Shown: positions 8,680-19,225, counted from the first letter of the stretch. The stretch: 64,000 nucleotides of DNA from JAFNAG01 sp963824985 (GCA_963824985.1 CAWGRQ010000012.1:10711-74710), one strand, 5' to 3'. The notes: generated by a model not told the origin, from the letters alone. A program made the numbers and translations.

Positions 8680-11040
8680 TTACCTGAGTGTCTGTGGGGG
8701 TACCGCAGAGAGAGCTTCAGAGTTGCCGTACAAAGCAAAACTCGCGATCGCGTGGTCCGAGGTTACCGTGATGTAACCGGAATGGAGCTCCAGATGCTCG
8801 AGTTCCGGGATGAACTGCCAGAGGACGCGCGCTGCCGATGCACCCGGCGCCAGGGTGATGGTTCGTTCTCCGAGAACTCCCCCGCTCGAGTCATGAGCCC
8901 GCAGGGTCACATGCGCATCCGCGGCATTCGGATTGATAATTGCAATCCCGGTGTAATAGGACGAGTCGGAAACCGCTTGGCAGAATACGACCTCGGTCTG
9001 CAGTTCAGAGACCAGTGGCAAGGTCGTGGCCATCCGTTCCTGAAGACGGTCGCCGAAAGAGACACTCCCCGAGAGCCTGACTCCGCTGCTCACGATCGAG
9101 AGATATCCCTCCTGAGCCAGGTCCTGCGGCGTAACGAAATAATCCTGGGTATCGATCTGAAGCTTGCCTTCCGCCGGAATCTCCACGTTGTGTGCGGCGC
9201 CGAGGGGAAGTCCCGCTCGATCGTGCAATGTGAGGGTAAACATTCCGGCTTCGCGGTCGAGATTGACAATCGATACTGTCGAACGCCAGTCGCCGCCGAC
9301 CACGTACTGGGGTGAGTAGAGGATCGTCGCGCCCGCTGTGATGTCCTGTCCACCCAAAGCCTTAATGTACCGGTCACGCGATCCCAGCAGGGCACAGCCA
9401 ACCACTCCCTGGCTCGTACTCACCCGAAGGTAATCCGAACTCTCCGGCTGACAGTCCGGGAAAAGTCCCGCGACGGTCTCAATCAGCGCCCCCCGTCCAG
9501 CAAGCTCGCGCACGGCGGCCGGCGCCCGCACCGTCCCGTCCGAGCGCAGAAGTTCGATTCTGAGCGTGGTCGACAGCTCACTCGGGTTAGCGATATGAAG
9601 CTCCGTAAATCCGCCCGGCTCGAGGTCGGGAATCGTGAAGACGCTCATCGGGCGCGCGGATACATCGATGCCGTCGAGGAGAGTCACGCTGTCGTTAAAG
9701 ATCAGAAAAAAGCCGGCCATCCGTCCGGAAGTCCCATCCAGCCGGAACCATCCGGACGGATTCGCCGCTGCGAGTCCCGGACCAAAGACCTCGAAGTCCA
9801 TTTTGGCCAACTGCGCGCCTGCCCCCAGGATTTCCGGCCAGATCTTCGGATTGGTCACACCCGGACCGGCCATCGGGTCGCCGCTGCCATGAAAGGCGGT
9901 CAACGTAAGTGTCGCAGCTTCGCTGTCGAGGTTCACAACCGCCAGGCCGGTAATCGCCCGCTCGGAAGCGTCATAGGAATGCTCGCTGCCCGTCACCAGC
10001 GCCGGATATAGAAGCGAGGATCCGGTTCCCGTTTCTGGCCGCAAAAACCAGGGCCGGGCGGTGCTGTCGGTCCTGAAAAAATCGAGCAGCATGCCGGCGA
10101 CCTTTTCCCGGGCTCCCTGGGGCGCCGGGTGGGTCCCGTCTGCGGGGTTAAAGTCGGCGCAGACATAGGTCAGCCCGTCGCTGCGGGCTTTCAGGCCGTC
10201 AGCCCACAAATACGGCCCCCAGGAAAGCCATGGCGAGGTAACCGGACCGCGCACCGGATCGAAATTCAGGTCTGGCGATCCGTTGATCTGATCCTCGATC
10301 AGCCACTTGACCGAAAAACCGGACTGATAGGCGTATGGTTCCGGATTGAGCGTGCTCGATGCATAGCCGGCATAGATGCGGCTCGAATAATAGGCGATCC
10401 GGATATTGGGGAACCGTCTCTTCAAAATGCGGGCGATCTCTGCAAGCTGCCCCTGGAGCTCCAGCACGTCGGCAGGGAAGGCGGCTTTGGGCTGGGCGTT
10501 GGCTTCCTTCACCCAGGCGATCTGCACCTGGGCGGGGGTGACCGAAGCGGCCGAGAGGCGATTGTCCACCGTAGTCCAGAATCTCTGCCCGTCGGGATCG
10601 GCCGGATTGGCGATCTTGGCGGCGGTCATGCCCCCCTGGGCCCCATCCACAATCACCAGTTTCTGGTTCTTTCCCGGGCTGGCATCGGCGATGGGTTTGA
10701 ACGTGGAGAATTCCTGAGTTGTATTCGACATGCCGATGGAGAGGAACACGACCCTGCCCTGGGAATCGGAGGGTGTCCCCGAAGCATTCAGCGGGCGGAT
10801 TGAACGCGCCGCAGCGAGTCCAGCCGCATCGTGAGCGGGCGGTCGGGTGTTGCTGCCGTGCGGATACAGCCCACCCTGTTTTCCCTGGTACGTGCCGGTT
10901 CCAAGATCGATCAACGGGATCAGTCCCACAGATGTCCTGGTACAATCCGAACCCGGAGCTGTCACGGCAAGCAGATTCAGGCTAAAGGTCATGGAGACCT
11001 GAAACATGACGCGCCGGCGACCCCAACTCCCGATGATCAT
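8680..11040 (-). CDS. Exported SGNH-hydrolase-like protein with C-terminal beta-sandwich repeats
   Basis: A 786-residue protein with a signal-like segment (MFQVSMTFSLNLLAVTAPG, residues 12-30). Residues about 95-325 look like an SGNH/GDSL-type fold: SIGMSN with candidate nucleophile S105, DGAQGG near 132, and DGTHP with D301 and H304, the D-x-x-H pair of this superfamily. The rest (about 335-786) consists of repeated beta-rich modules (ITGLAVVNLDSEAATLTLTA; TVSIVNLDREAGMFTLTLHD; GIAIINPNAADAHVTLRAHD), resembling adhesive or surface-attachment domains. A substrate cannot be assigned; acyl-ester or carbohydrate-ester hydrolysis is typical of the superfamily. The start at 11040 has GGAG seven bases upstream. 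Confidence 0.72.
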   Translation of the reverse strand: MIIGSWGRRRVMFQVSMTFSLNLLAVTAPGSDCTRTSVGLIPLIDLGTGTYQGKQGGLYPHGSNTRPPAHDAAGLAAARSIRPLNASGTPSDSQGRVVFLSIGMSNTTQEFSTFKPIADASPGKNQKLVIVDGAQGGMTAAKIANPADPDGQRFWTTVDNRLSAASVTPAQVQIAWVKEANAQPKAAFPADVLELQGQLAEIARILKRRFPNIRIAYYSSRIYAGYASSTLNPEPYAYQSGFSVKWLIEDQINGSPDLNFDPVRGPVTSPWLSWGPYLWADGLKARSDGLTYVCADFNPADGTHPAPQGAREKVAGMLLDFFRTDSTARPWFLRPETGTGSSLLYPALVTGSEHSYDASERAITGLAVVNLDSEAATLTLTAFHGSGDPMAGPGVTNPKIWPEILGAGAQLAKMDFEVFGPGLAAANPSGWFRLDGTSGRMAGFFLIFNDSVTLLDGIDVSARPMSVFTIPDLEPGGFTELHIANPSELSTTLRIELLRSDGTVRAPAAVRELAGRGALIETVAGLFPDCQPESSDYLRVSTSQGVVGCALLGSRDRYIKALGGQDITAGATILYSPQYVVGGDWRSTVSIVNLDREAGMFTLTLHDRAGLPLGAAHNVEIPAEGKLQIDTQDYFVTPQDLAQEGYLSIVSSGVRLSGSVSFGDRLQERMATTLPLVSELQTEVVFCQAVSDSSYYTGIAIINPNAADAHVTLRAHDSSGGVLGERTITLAPGASAARVLWQFIPELEHLELHSGYITVTSDHAIASFALYGNSEALSAVPPQTLR

Positions 11041-11189
11041 ACGCTTCTCCTCTGTTCCCGTCCGAAATGGAGGCAATCCATCTCTATCATGACGCCGCGG
11101 CCCTGTATACTCATTAAACCTCCTGGGGGCCAGGATGTTGCAAAATCCTTTGGCCGGATAGTCACCCGGGATGGTATAAATCTCCTCCT

Positions 11190-11735
11190 ATGCCTGCCAA
11201 CATCGAGATCAAAGCCCGTGTCCATGACGTAAACGATTTCCGTGAGCGCGCCGCGTCCTTCAGCGACACTCCGGTGGAAAGGATCCCGCAGGAGGATGTT
11301 TTCTTCCACGCCCCTCGGGGTCGATTGAAACTGCGCGTTCTGGCTCCCGACTCGGGCCAACTGGTCTATTACACGCGGCCGGATCGACCGGGTCCCAAGC
11401 GATCTGATTACCGGATCTGTGCCACCGGACAACCCAAGGAAATGATCTCCCTGCTCTCGACTGCGCTGGGGGTGAAGGGAATTGTCCGCAAGACCCGCTA
11501 TCTTTTTTTGGCGGGACAGACTCGCATCCACCTGGATGAAGTGGAAGGTTTGGGCGCATTCATGGAGCTCGAAGTGATGTTGCGTCCCGGGCAGCCGGAT
11601 GACGAAGGTGTGGCTATTGCAGAGTCGTTAATGCGCCGGCTCGGAATTCGCCCGGATGATCTTATTGAAGGCGCCTATCTCGACCTGATGGCCGGAGAAA
11701 CCCCGAAACGGCCGCCTCCGGCGGAAACATCGTAG
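11190..11735 (+). CDS. CYTH-domain protein (class IV adenylate cyclase / triphosphatase type)
   Basis: A 181-residue cytoplasmic protein. The CYTH signature is present: NIEIKAR near the N-terminus (the acidic/basic E-x-K edge strand), GRLKLRVL, YYTRPD, RKTRYLF, and the pair IHLDEVEGLGAFMELEVML with its acidic metal ligands. CYTH enzymes act on nucleoside or inorganic triphosphates inside a beta-barrel using divalent metal; CyaB-type members make cAMP and others hydrolyse tripolyphosphate or thiamine triphosphate. The sequence alone does not decide between these. The start is at 11190; no strong Shine-Dalgarno precedes it, and a palindromic unit lies just after the gene. Confidence 0.88.
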   Translation: MPANIEIKARVHDVNDFRERAASFSDTPVERIPQEDVFFHAPRGRLKLRVLAPDSGQLVYYTRPDRPGPKRSDYRICATGQPKEMISLLSTALGVKGIVRKTRYLFLAGQTRIHLDEVEGLGAFMELEVMLRPGQPDDEGVAIAESLMRRLGIRPDDLIEGAYLDLMAGETPKRPPPAETS

Positions 11736-11740
11736 CATGT

Positions 11741-11827
11741 GGGTGAAAAGGGGACATTCTGCTTTTCCACCTTTTCCTGAGGCCTGATGCTGGCCAAGAG
11801 GAAAAGCAGAATGTCCCCTTTTCGCCC
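11741..11827. repeat. Long hairpin repeat with 28-nt arms
   Basis: The arms at 11741-11768 (GGGTGAAAAGGGGACATTCT then GCTTTTCC) and 11800-11827 are inverted copies with one mismatch, separated by about 31 bases. The GAAAAGGGGACATTCTGC style is reminiscent of REP-type palindromes, but no transposase accompanies it here. It sits directly after the CYTH gene and could end transcription from either side, although a T-run is lacking. The remaining bases to 12125 show no gene. Confidence 0.8.
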
Positions 11828-12125
11828 CGAGGCGGGCTGGGAACCTGAGGCCCGTGAGGGCCGGCAACTTCAACTTTCGAAATCCTGTGCCGCGCGACCA
11901 TTCCGCAAGGTCCCCATGGTCTTGAGCTTTCCAGGGTATCCGGATCACCGCCATCCAGTATATTGACTGCAGACCGTAGAACTTTGCTTCTGCTGTGTTA
12001 ATCTTATCCTGATAGTTGGCGCCTGTGCCGGGCATGGGGCTGGATTGCAGTGTCCGCCGCAGGTCGCTGGTACGGATTCAGGCTGGATTACAGCCTCTGG
12101 AAGAGGCTCTACTGGAGGAAATGCC

Positions 12126-12695
12126 ATGAAAAGAGTCGGCTTGTCACTACTGATTGTCACCGCCCTGGTTGTCGCCATCGTTCCCGCAACATCCGTGATG
12201 GCTCAGCAAACCCGCGTCAGCCCGCATGAATCGATCTGGACCGTCGTTGAAGGGAACCGGGTCTCGCTCATTTACGGGCGGCCGTATACCAAGGATCCGA
12301 AGAGTGGCGAAATGCGGAAAATCTGGGGCGGACTTGTCCCCTACGACAAGGTCTGGCGCCTGGGTGCCGATCTGGCTACGCTGTTCCTTGCCCAGCGCCC
12401 CATTGTTATCGGCGGAACTGAACTCCCGGCCGGCGCCTACACCCTGTTCATGCTGCCGGTGGAAAACGGCACTTCAAAGTTGATCATCAACAAACAGGTC
12501 GGCCAATGGGGATTGCAGTACGACGAGAAGCAGGACTTTGCCCGTGTCGATCTCACGCGTGAAGCGATTGCGGCTCCGGTTGACCAGTTTACCATGGCGA
12601 TAGCTGCCAACCCTGCCGGCGGCGGCGTATTGAAACTGATGTGGGAAAAGACGCAGTTTTCGGTGCCCTTCACGGTCGTCCCGGTCAAAAAATAA
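12126..12695 (+). CDS. DUF2911-family exported protein
   Basis: A 189-residue protein with a clear signal peptide (MKRVGLSLLIVTALVVAIVP...SVMAQQ, cleavage near residue 27). The mature part matches the DUF2911 pattern: VSLIYGRPYTKDPKSGE, GGLVPYDKVWRLGADLATLF, AGAYTLFMLPV, WGLQYDEKQDFARVDL. The family is common in Bacteroidetes and acidobacteria; its role is not established. The ATG at 12126 follows GGAGGAA by six bases. It precedes the pepF gene by 80 bp on the same strand and may share a transcript. Confidence 0.9.
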   Translation: MKRVGLSLLIVTALVVAIVPATSVMAQQTRVSPHESIWTVVEGNRVSLIYGRPYTKDPKSGEMRKIWGGLVPYDKVWRLGADLATLFLAQRPIVIGGTELPAGAYTLFMLPVENGTSKLIINKQVGQWGLQYDEKQDFARVDLTREAIAAPVDQFTMAIAANPAGGGVLKLMWEKTQFSVPFTVVPVKK

Positions 12696-12775
12696 AGCCG
12701 GCCGGCGGCCGGTTCAGATTCGTATTCCGGGCTACAACGCGCAGCGCCCTTTGTGCTTCGATGTGAGATGCCGAG

Positions 12776-14620
12776 ATGAGCGATCCCTACGTCAAAGAAC
12801 GCGATCGGAGTAGAATCCCTGATCCGTACAAGTGGAATCTCACCGATGTCTTTCCTGACGACCGGTCATGGGCGAAAGCCAAGGCGGAACTGGTCGCCGA
12901 ATTCGGCGCACTGCCGGCTTTTCGCGGTCAGCTGGCCGGGTCACCCGGCCAGCTGCTGCGCTTCCTGGATCTGATCAGCCGCCTCCAGCAAGACCAAACC
13001 AGGCTCTCCTGTTACGCCGGCCTGAAATCCGATCTCGACACGCGGGACGCCACGTACCTGGCGATGGAACAGGAAATGGGTCAGGTCGGCGCCGATTTCG
13101 CCGCCCATACTGCATTCCTGGAGCCCGAGATTCTGGCGCTGGGACGCGAAGGGATCGATCGATTCCTGGACCTCGAGCCGGGACTGGAAACCTATCGGCA
13201 CCTGCTGGATGACACCCTGCGCAAACAGGACCATACCGGAAGTGTGGCGGAAGAGAAGATCCTCGCCGACGCGCGACTGATTGCCGATTCGCCGGGCGCG
13301 ATCTTTACCGTTTTCGCCAATGCCGATTTTCCCTTTCCCGAAGTTACGCTCCAGGATGGGTCTGTCGCGCGGCTCGACTCCCCGGCCTTCGGCCTGCACC
13401 GGCGCTCCCCGGTGCGGGAGGATCGCAAGAGGGTTTTTGACGCATATCTGGGACGCAAGCAGGAGTTCCGGCGTACATTCGGGGCGCAGCTGTATGCCGA
13501 GATCCGGAAGAACATGTTCTTCAGCCGGGCCCGGCGATATTCCTCGTGCCTGGAGCGGGCCTTGGATGTCCACCACATTCCGCCGGCAGTGTACGGGAAT
13601 CTGATCTCCGGTGTACGCTCCCATCTCGGAACTTTCCATCGCTATCTGAAACTCAGAAAAACGCTGCTTGGCCTGGATGAACTTCACTATTACGATCTGT
13701 ATGCCCCCCTGGTCAAGGATGTCGACCTGGACTACGCCTTCGATGAAGCCTCCGGACACGTTCTCGCCGCCGTGACCCCGCTGGGTCCCGAATATCGTGA
13801 AATCGCCGCGCGCGCCTTCTCCGACCGATGGATCGATGTGTATCCCAACAATGGCAAGAGATCCGGCGCCTATTCCAACGGCGCCATCTATGATGTTCAT
13901 CCCTACATACTGATGAACTACACCGGCAAATATGACGACGTGAGCACTCTCAGTCATGAACTGGGCCACACGATGCACAGTTTTCTTGCCAATCGCGCCC
14001 AGCCTTTCCACCTTTCGAGATACTCGATTTTCGTCGCCGAGGTGGCTTCGACCCTGAACGAGGCTCTGCTCCTGGACCATATGCTGCGCGCCGTCCGGAC
14101 CGCGGAAACACGCCTGTCCCTGCTGGGCAATTATCTCGACGGGGCCCGGGGCACTGTTTTCCGACAGGTGCAGTTTGCGGAATTCGAGCTGCGCATTCAC
14201 GAGATGGCGGAAAAGGGGGAAGCGCTGACCGGGGATCTGCTCAGCTCGGTGTATGACTCGATCGCCAGGGAATATTATGGGCACGATGCCGGGATATGCA
14301 TCGTCGATGACCCGATCCGTGCCGAATGGGCTTACATCCCTCATTTTTACTATAACTTCTATGTATATCAGTACGCGACTTCCTTTACGGCCTCTTCCGC
14401 GATCGCCGAGCGTGTGGTTGCGGGGGACAAGGAAGCAACCGCCCGGTACCTCGACCTCCTGCGCGCGGGTGGTTCCGACTATCCAATCGATCTGCTGAAG
14501 ACCGCGGGGATCGACCTGACGACCACCGGTCCGCTCGAGGCGACCATCCGACGCATGAACCGCGTCATGGACGAAGTTGAGGCCCTTGTCGATTCAGAGG
14601 TTGGGCGGCCGTCCCCGTGA
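12776..14620 (+). CDS. pepF: Oligoendopeptidase F (M3B zinc metallopeptidase)
   Basis: A 614-residue cytoplasmic zinc peptidase that cleaves short peptides. The active site is HELGH at about 394-398 (two histidine ligands and catalytic E395), followed by E422 in FVAEVASTLNEALL as third metal ligand. Other family marks are KSDLDTRDATYLAMEQEM in the N-terminal helical half, GKRSGAYSNGAIYDVHPYILMNY before the active site and YIPHFYYNFYVYQYATSF near the C-terminus. Length is normal for PepF (about 600). No signal peptide is visible. It likely completes degradation of peptides released by the exported peptidases nearby. Confidence 0.96.
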   Translation: MSDPYVKERDRSRIPDPYKWNLTDVFPDDRSWAKAKAELVAEFGALPAFRGQLAGSPGQLLRFLDLISRLQQDQTRLSCYAGLKSDLDTRDATYLAMEQEMGQVGADFAAHTAFLEPEILALGREGIDRFLDLEPGLETYRHLLDDTLRKQDHTGSVAEEKILADARLIADSPGAIFTVFANADFPFPEVTLQDGSVARLDSPAFGLHRRSPVREDRKRVFDAYLGRKQEFRRTFGAQLYAEIRKNMFFSRARRYSSCLERALDVHHIPPAVYGNLISGVRSHLGTFHRYLKLRKTLLGLDELHYYDLYAPLVKDVDLDYAFDEASGHVLAAVTPLGPEYREIAARAFSDRWIDVYPNNGKRSGAYSNGAIYDVHPYILMNYTGKYDDVSTLSHELGHTMHSFLANRAQPFHLSRYSIFVAEVASTLNEALLLDHMLRAVRTAETRLSLLGNYLDGARGTVFRQVQFAEFELRIHEMAEKGEALTGDLLSSVYDSIAREYYGHDAGICIVDDPIRAEWAYIPHFYYNFYVYQYATSFTASSAIAERVVAGDKEATARYLDLLRAGGSDYPIDLLKTAGIDLTTTGPLEATIRRMNRVMDEVEALVDSEVGRPSP

Positions 14621-14716
14621 TAAAACGGGGTGGCATAGAGATAGACGAGCGGCTTGGCACCGGAATTGGCCCCATCTTCGAAACGGTCCCTCACGCACCC
14701 AGGGGCGCACCCTGGC

Positions 14717-14829
14717 GACGCATGAAAATCTTTTGGCTTTGCGACTTTGCGTCTTGGCGTCCTTGCGTTGATTTTTTTTAACGCAATGACGCGAGGGCGC
14801 GAGGGCGCAAAGAGCTATTTTCGGAGCAG
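14717..14829. repeat. 113-bp dispersed repeat D2
   Basis: A near-identical copy (112 of 113 positions) of the repeat at 8479-8591 in the same orientation, including the central run of eight T. The flanking parts of the 14621-14953 gap hold no gene. CCCCGT-gataaa-ACGGGG at 14612-14629 overlaps the pepF stop and is a weak hairpin without a T-run. Confidence 0.85.
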
Positions 14830-14953
14830 TTATCTCCGCTGCCGCTCAGACCCGGCGAAATCCGGAGATGAGGTGGCCACATCCTGCAATTCCGTTATAA
14901 GATAGGCGGGCAGTCCGGTTCATTACAGCCAATCGCCATCCCCGGAGACCGTC

Positions 14954-17799
14954 ATGAAACGATCGATGCTCGCCCTCGCAATTATCTCAGGCGCACTCCT
15001 GCTGGCCTCGGTGGCCCAGGGCCCGCCAGCCGCAGCTCAGGCAAACGATCCGGTCGCATCCCTTTTCGCCGACTATTCGTGGCGCAGCATCGGCCCGGCC
15101 TCCGCCGGCGGGCGGATCACGGATGTCGAGGCGCTCGATACCGACTTCCGCTTCGCCATCGCCGCGGCCGCTTCGGGCGGAGTATGGAAAACCAACAATG
15201 CCGGCACAACCTGGGCACCCATTTTTGATCGATATGGCGCATCGTCGATCGGCGACATTGCGATCTTTCAAAAAAACCCCGAAATCCTCTGGGTCGGAAC
15301 CGGCGAGCCTAACAACCGCAACAGCGTCGCCTGGGGTGATGGCATTTATAAATCGAGCGATGGTGGCCGGACGTTTCAGAACGTGGGCCTCAAAAACACC
15401 TTTCAGATTTCGCGCATCGTGACGCATCCGGGCAATCCCGATATCGTCTTTGTCGCGGCGGTCGGCAACCTCTGGGGCTACACCGGAGATCGCGGTGTAT
15501 TCAAGACCATTGACGGCGGCGCCACCTGGGAAAAGCTGACCGGTGGGCTGCCAAATGACGGCCGGACCGGCGCTACCGAGCTCCTGATCGATCCCGGTAA
15601 CCCGGACGTGCTCTATGCGGCCTTTTACCAGCGGTTGCGTACACCGTGGCGCTTCGACAGCGGCGGGCCGAATGGCGGCATTTTCAAGACGACCGACGGC
15701 GGCCGCACCTGGCGGAAACTGACCAATGGACTGCCGGCGGGAGCCACCGGGCGTATCGGAATGGATATCTACCGCAGGAATCCGAAAATCGTCGTGGCGA
15801 TCGTCGAACATGGTTTCCAACCGCAGCGTGGATCCCCGGATTATGCCGACATGACGAAGCTCGGTACCGGGATCTATCGCTCGGAAGATGGCGGCGAGAC
15901 GTGGCGATTCCTCAATCGGTACAACAACCGCCCCTTCTACTACAGTCAGATCCGCATCAATCCGTCCGACGACCAGCTCGTGTATGTGCTGGCGACCAGT
16001 GTTCAGCTTTCCAAGGACGGCGGAAAGACTCTTTCTCCTGCGCCCGCCTCCGTTCGGTCCGAATTACGATCACCATGCCATGTGGATCGACCCGACGGTG
16101 AAGGAGCGTTTTTATCTCGGGAGGATAAGGGTCTGATGCTCACGCACGATCAGGGCGCGACGTTCCTCTTTTCGACAACCTGCCGATCGCCCAGTTCTAC
16201 AAGATCAATGCCGATCTGCGCGACCCGTATGCGATCTACGGGGGCTTGCAGGACAACGGCTCGTGGGCGACAATGAGTTTCACGCGCGATGTGCTCGGTA
16301 TTCGCAACGACGTTACCTGGAAGATGCACTGGGATGACGGCCAGTACGTCGAAATCGATCCGACGGACTGGAGGACCGTCTATTCGGAAGGGACCCAGGG
16401 CTCGTTCCGGGTCATAGATCCGTTGATCCGCACGCCGACACCGCGCGCCGGGCCGCCCCGCGCAATATCGTAAACTTCCAGGAAGCTGACCGGCAAGGAC
16501 CCGGCCGCGCCGGATGCCGCCCAGGCGATCCGGTATAACTGGACGACACCGTTCATCATTTCGCCGCACGATCCGCAGACGGTCTACTATGGCGCCAACC
16601 ACTCTGATGAAGACCACGGACAAAGGTGTGACCTGGCAGCTCGTCAGCCCCGACCTGTCGAAAAACGACCCGGCCAAAAACAACCAGGGATCGGGCGGCA
16701 TCACCCCCGACGACAGTACCGGCGCGGAAGTCTATGCGACAATCTACACGGTCTCCGAGTCGCCGATCACCAAAGGGGTGATCTGGGCCGGAACGGATGA
16801 CGGCAATGTCTGGGTGACACGCGACGGCGGAGCGAACTGGACGGAAGTCGACGCGGCCATTCCTGATGTGCCGAAGGGATTGTGGGTGAGCCGGGTGGTG
16901 GCGTCGGCCGCCAACGCCGAATACGGCGTACGTTTCCTTCGACGGTCACCGCAGCGACAATCGTGCGGCCTGGCTGTTCCGGACGATCGATGGCGGCAAG
17001 TCCTGGACAAATCTCTCGGCGGGCCTGGCGCCCGAGCAGCCCGTGTATGTCGATCCAGGAAGATTCCAGGAACACCGACCTGCTGTTCGTGGGGACGGAG
17101 TTCGGGCTGCAGGTATCCCTGGATCGCGGGCGGACCTGGCGCGCCCTGATGAACGGACTGCCGACTGTAGCGGTGTACGACATTGTCATTCACCCGCGCG
17201 AACGCGACGTAATCATCGGGACTCACGGGCACGGCATCTACATCCTCGACGATATCACCGCGCTCGAGGAATGGCGCCCGCAGATCGCATCCCGGCCTAT
17301 GCACCTGTTTGCCCAGAGGACGGCAACGCTCTGGGAAGACCGGAGCCGCACCGGGCAGATGGGGGACAACACTTATGCCGGCGATAACCCTCCGTCCGTC
17401 CAGCCGGTCAACCCGGCGCAACGCGATCGGGCGCGGCTGGCGAACACCCCCGTCATCACCTTCTACCTCGGCAGCGGCGCCACCGGCATGGCGACGCTCG
17501 AAATCACCGGCCCTGAAGGCCAGTCGCGCAAGCTGTCGATCCCGGCCCGGCCGGGCATCATCCGGTACGCCTGGGATGGGCGCTACGACAGCCCCGCGGG
17601 TGGAGGAGCCCCCGGGGGGCGCGGCGGACGTGGAGCCGGTGCCGCGGGAGGCGCGGCAGGACGCGCTGGAGGTGGTGGCGGCGGCGGTCAACGAGGAGGA
17701 GGCGCAGGCCGGGCGGCCCCGGGAACCTACTCGCTAAAGCTTACTCTTGGTGATCAAACCGTCACCGGAACCCTCGTATTGCGCGCCGATCCCTTATGA
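14954..17799 (+). pseudogene. BNR/sortilin (VPS10)-type beta-propeller exported protein, frameshifted
   Basis: A signal peptide (MKRSMLALAIISGALLLASV) is followed by repeated BNR/Asp-box blades: GGVWKTNNAGTTW, GIYKSSDGGRTF, GVFKTIDGGATWEKL, GIFKTTDGGRTWRKL, GIYRSEDGGETW. The downstream half continues the same protein in other frames: frame of PPPFGPNYDHHAMWIDPT near 16045, LPIAQFYKINADLRDPYAIY near 16180, LMKTTDKGVTWQLVSPDLSK near 16600, and TDLLFVGTEFGLQVSLDRGR to the stop at 17799. At least six frame changes are needed. Several look like one-base homopolymer changes (an extra C near 16043, a missing G near 16122, a missing T near 16171). Full length would be about 945 residues. It is either a decayed gene or an intact one with sequencing errors. 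The C-terminus is Gly/Ala/Arg-rich. Family function is substrate binding or sialidase-like; no catalysis is shown. Confidence 0.85.
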
Positions 17800-17914
17800 C
17801 CGGCGGCGGTTGCGCGCTCTTTCCTTGCCACCGAAGCCCAGGCAGCGTGCGCGGAAAGAGGGGAAGCTCCAGTCGGGCGCAGTATTTCGGATGATCATCG
17901 GAAAGGAGTGAGTC

Positions 17915-19225
17915 ATGACCTGGCACAATGCGATTCTTAAGAGTCTGGAAAGATTTGACGACGAAGCCATCCCCTCGGCGCCTCCTGAACATTTGCCCCT
18001 CATTGACGAATTGAGACGGGCGTTTCCGCAGCGTGCGCCCTTTGCGGGGTTTGACGCCCTCTTCATTCAGCATCAACTGGGGGCCTTTGTTCCGCATCTG
18101 GAGGCCATGCTGGACGATGGCCTGGATCCGGGACGCTGCTGGTTTGTCGATATCCCCTACTCAACCAACCTGCAGGTGCGCTCCTTCCTGTGGCAAAAGG
18201 GCTATCGAGAAGATCAGACTACCAGACTTTTTGGTGACCCGCTGGAGGACTACTCCACCTCTCAGAGCTTGCGCGTTGGCTTTCTGTTGCAGAAGATGGC
18301 CAACCGGCCCGACCCGAAGCCGTTGCTGGTCGTGGATGACGGCGCGTATTTCCTCCGTTATCTCACCAGCCTGAAGATGCACCAGCCGGATCTCCTGAAG
18401 CAGTTCAATGGCGCGCGGGTTGTCGAGCAAACCACCAGGGGCCATCGCTACATTACCGGGCCGGGAGCGGAAGTCATCAGGCTCTGCAACCTCCATGTCG
18501 TCAGCATCGCCCGCTGCCACACCAAGCTCCAGTTCGAAGCGCCTTTCATCGGGGCGGCGGTCTCCAGGGCGCTGCTCCGCGCCGTCGGACGCGATCGGCT
18601 GGCCGCGCTGCGGAGGGTTGGTATCATCGGTTACGGCGCCGTCGGCAAGGCGACGGTAGCGGCATTGCTGAAACACGCCGGGCATGCGGCCATTGATGTC
18701 GTCGATATCGAGGCGCAGGCCAGGGAGGACGCATCGAAATCCGGGCCCCTGTGCCGGGGAGTGACGGAGTTGCAGGACTCCGGGGAATATGAACTGGTTG
18801 CCGGATGTACCGGCTACACGTCGTTCAAACTGGAACAGCGTCGATTGCTTGCCAACGACGCTCTTCTCGCCAGTGGCTCATCGGCCGCCGTCGAGTTCAA
18901 TCGTACCGGCTTCATCGAGTTGGCCGACCAGTTTCCTGACGATGATATTGAAATCCTGGAACCGGAAAAAGCGATTCAAGAAGGCATTCATGCGACGATC
19001 CGGATCCGCCAGGAAGGGAGGAAGGTCTTCTCATTCGTAAACGCAGGCTTCCCCGTGAATTTTGACGGCCGCATTGAGGTCCTGCCGGCCCGCGTCATTC
19101 AGGCTACCCATTCCCTGTTGTATCAGGCCGCCTGCCAGGCCGCCACGCAGGCATCGGCGGGGTTGCGCCAGATTGAAGGCAGGACGGATCACTGGATCTA
19201 CAATCACGCGCTCGAACATCTCTAG
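17915..19225 (+). CDS. S-adenosylhomocysteine-hydrolase-like NAD-binding protein
   Basis: A 436-residue cytoplasmic protein distantly resembling SAH hydrolase. Shared features are DDGAYF at 141-146 (DDGGDL in true enzymes), VVEQTTRGHRYI at 169-180 (EETTTG in true enzymes) and a Rossmann motif VGIIGYGAVGKATVAALL at about 235-252. A second half resembles NAD-domain folds (YELVAGCTGYTSF, LLASGSSAAVEFNR). The canonical lysine/aspartate active-site strings of SAH hydrolase are not recognisable, so activity on SAH is unproven; an NAD-dependent enzyme on a related nucleoside or thioether is possible. The start follows GGAAAGGAG by seven bases. It converges with the methyltransferase gene 12 bp downstream. 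Confidence 0.75.
   Translation: MTWHNAILKSLERFDDEAIPSAPPEHLPLIDELRRAFPQRAPFAGFDALFIQHQLGAFVPHLEAMLDDGLDPGRCWFVDIPYSTNLQVRSFLWQKGYREDQTTRLFGDPLEDYSTSQSLRVGFLLQKMANRPDPKPLLVVDDGAYFLRYLTSLKMHQPDLLKQFNGARVVEQTTRGHRYITGPGAEVIRLCNLHVVSIARCHTKLQFEAPFIGAAVSRALLRAVGRDRLAALRRVGIIGYGAVGKATVAALLKHAGHAAIDVVDIEAQAREDASKSGPLCRGVTELQDSGEYELVAGCTGYTSFKLEQRRLLANDALLASGSSAAVEFNRTGFIELADQFPDDDIEILEPEKAIQEGIHATIRIRQEGRKVFSFVNAGFPVNFDGRIEVLPARVIQATHSLLYQAACQAATQASAGLRQIEGRTDHWIYNHALEHL

Noticed and set aside
12941..14344. 467-codon minus-strand frame
   Set aside because: Opposite pepF, whose zinc motif and length are convincing; no ribosome site or domain.
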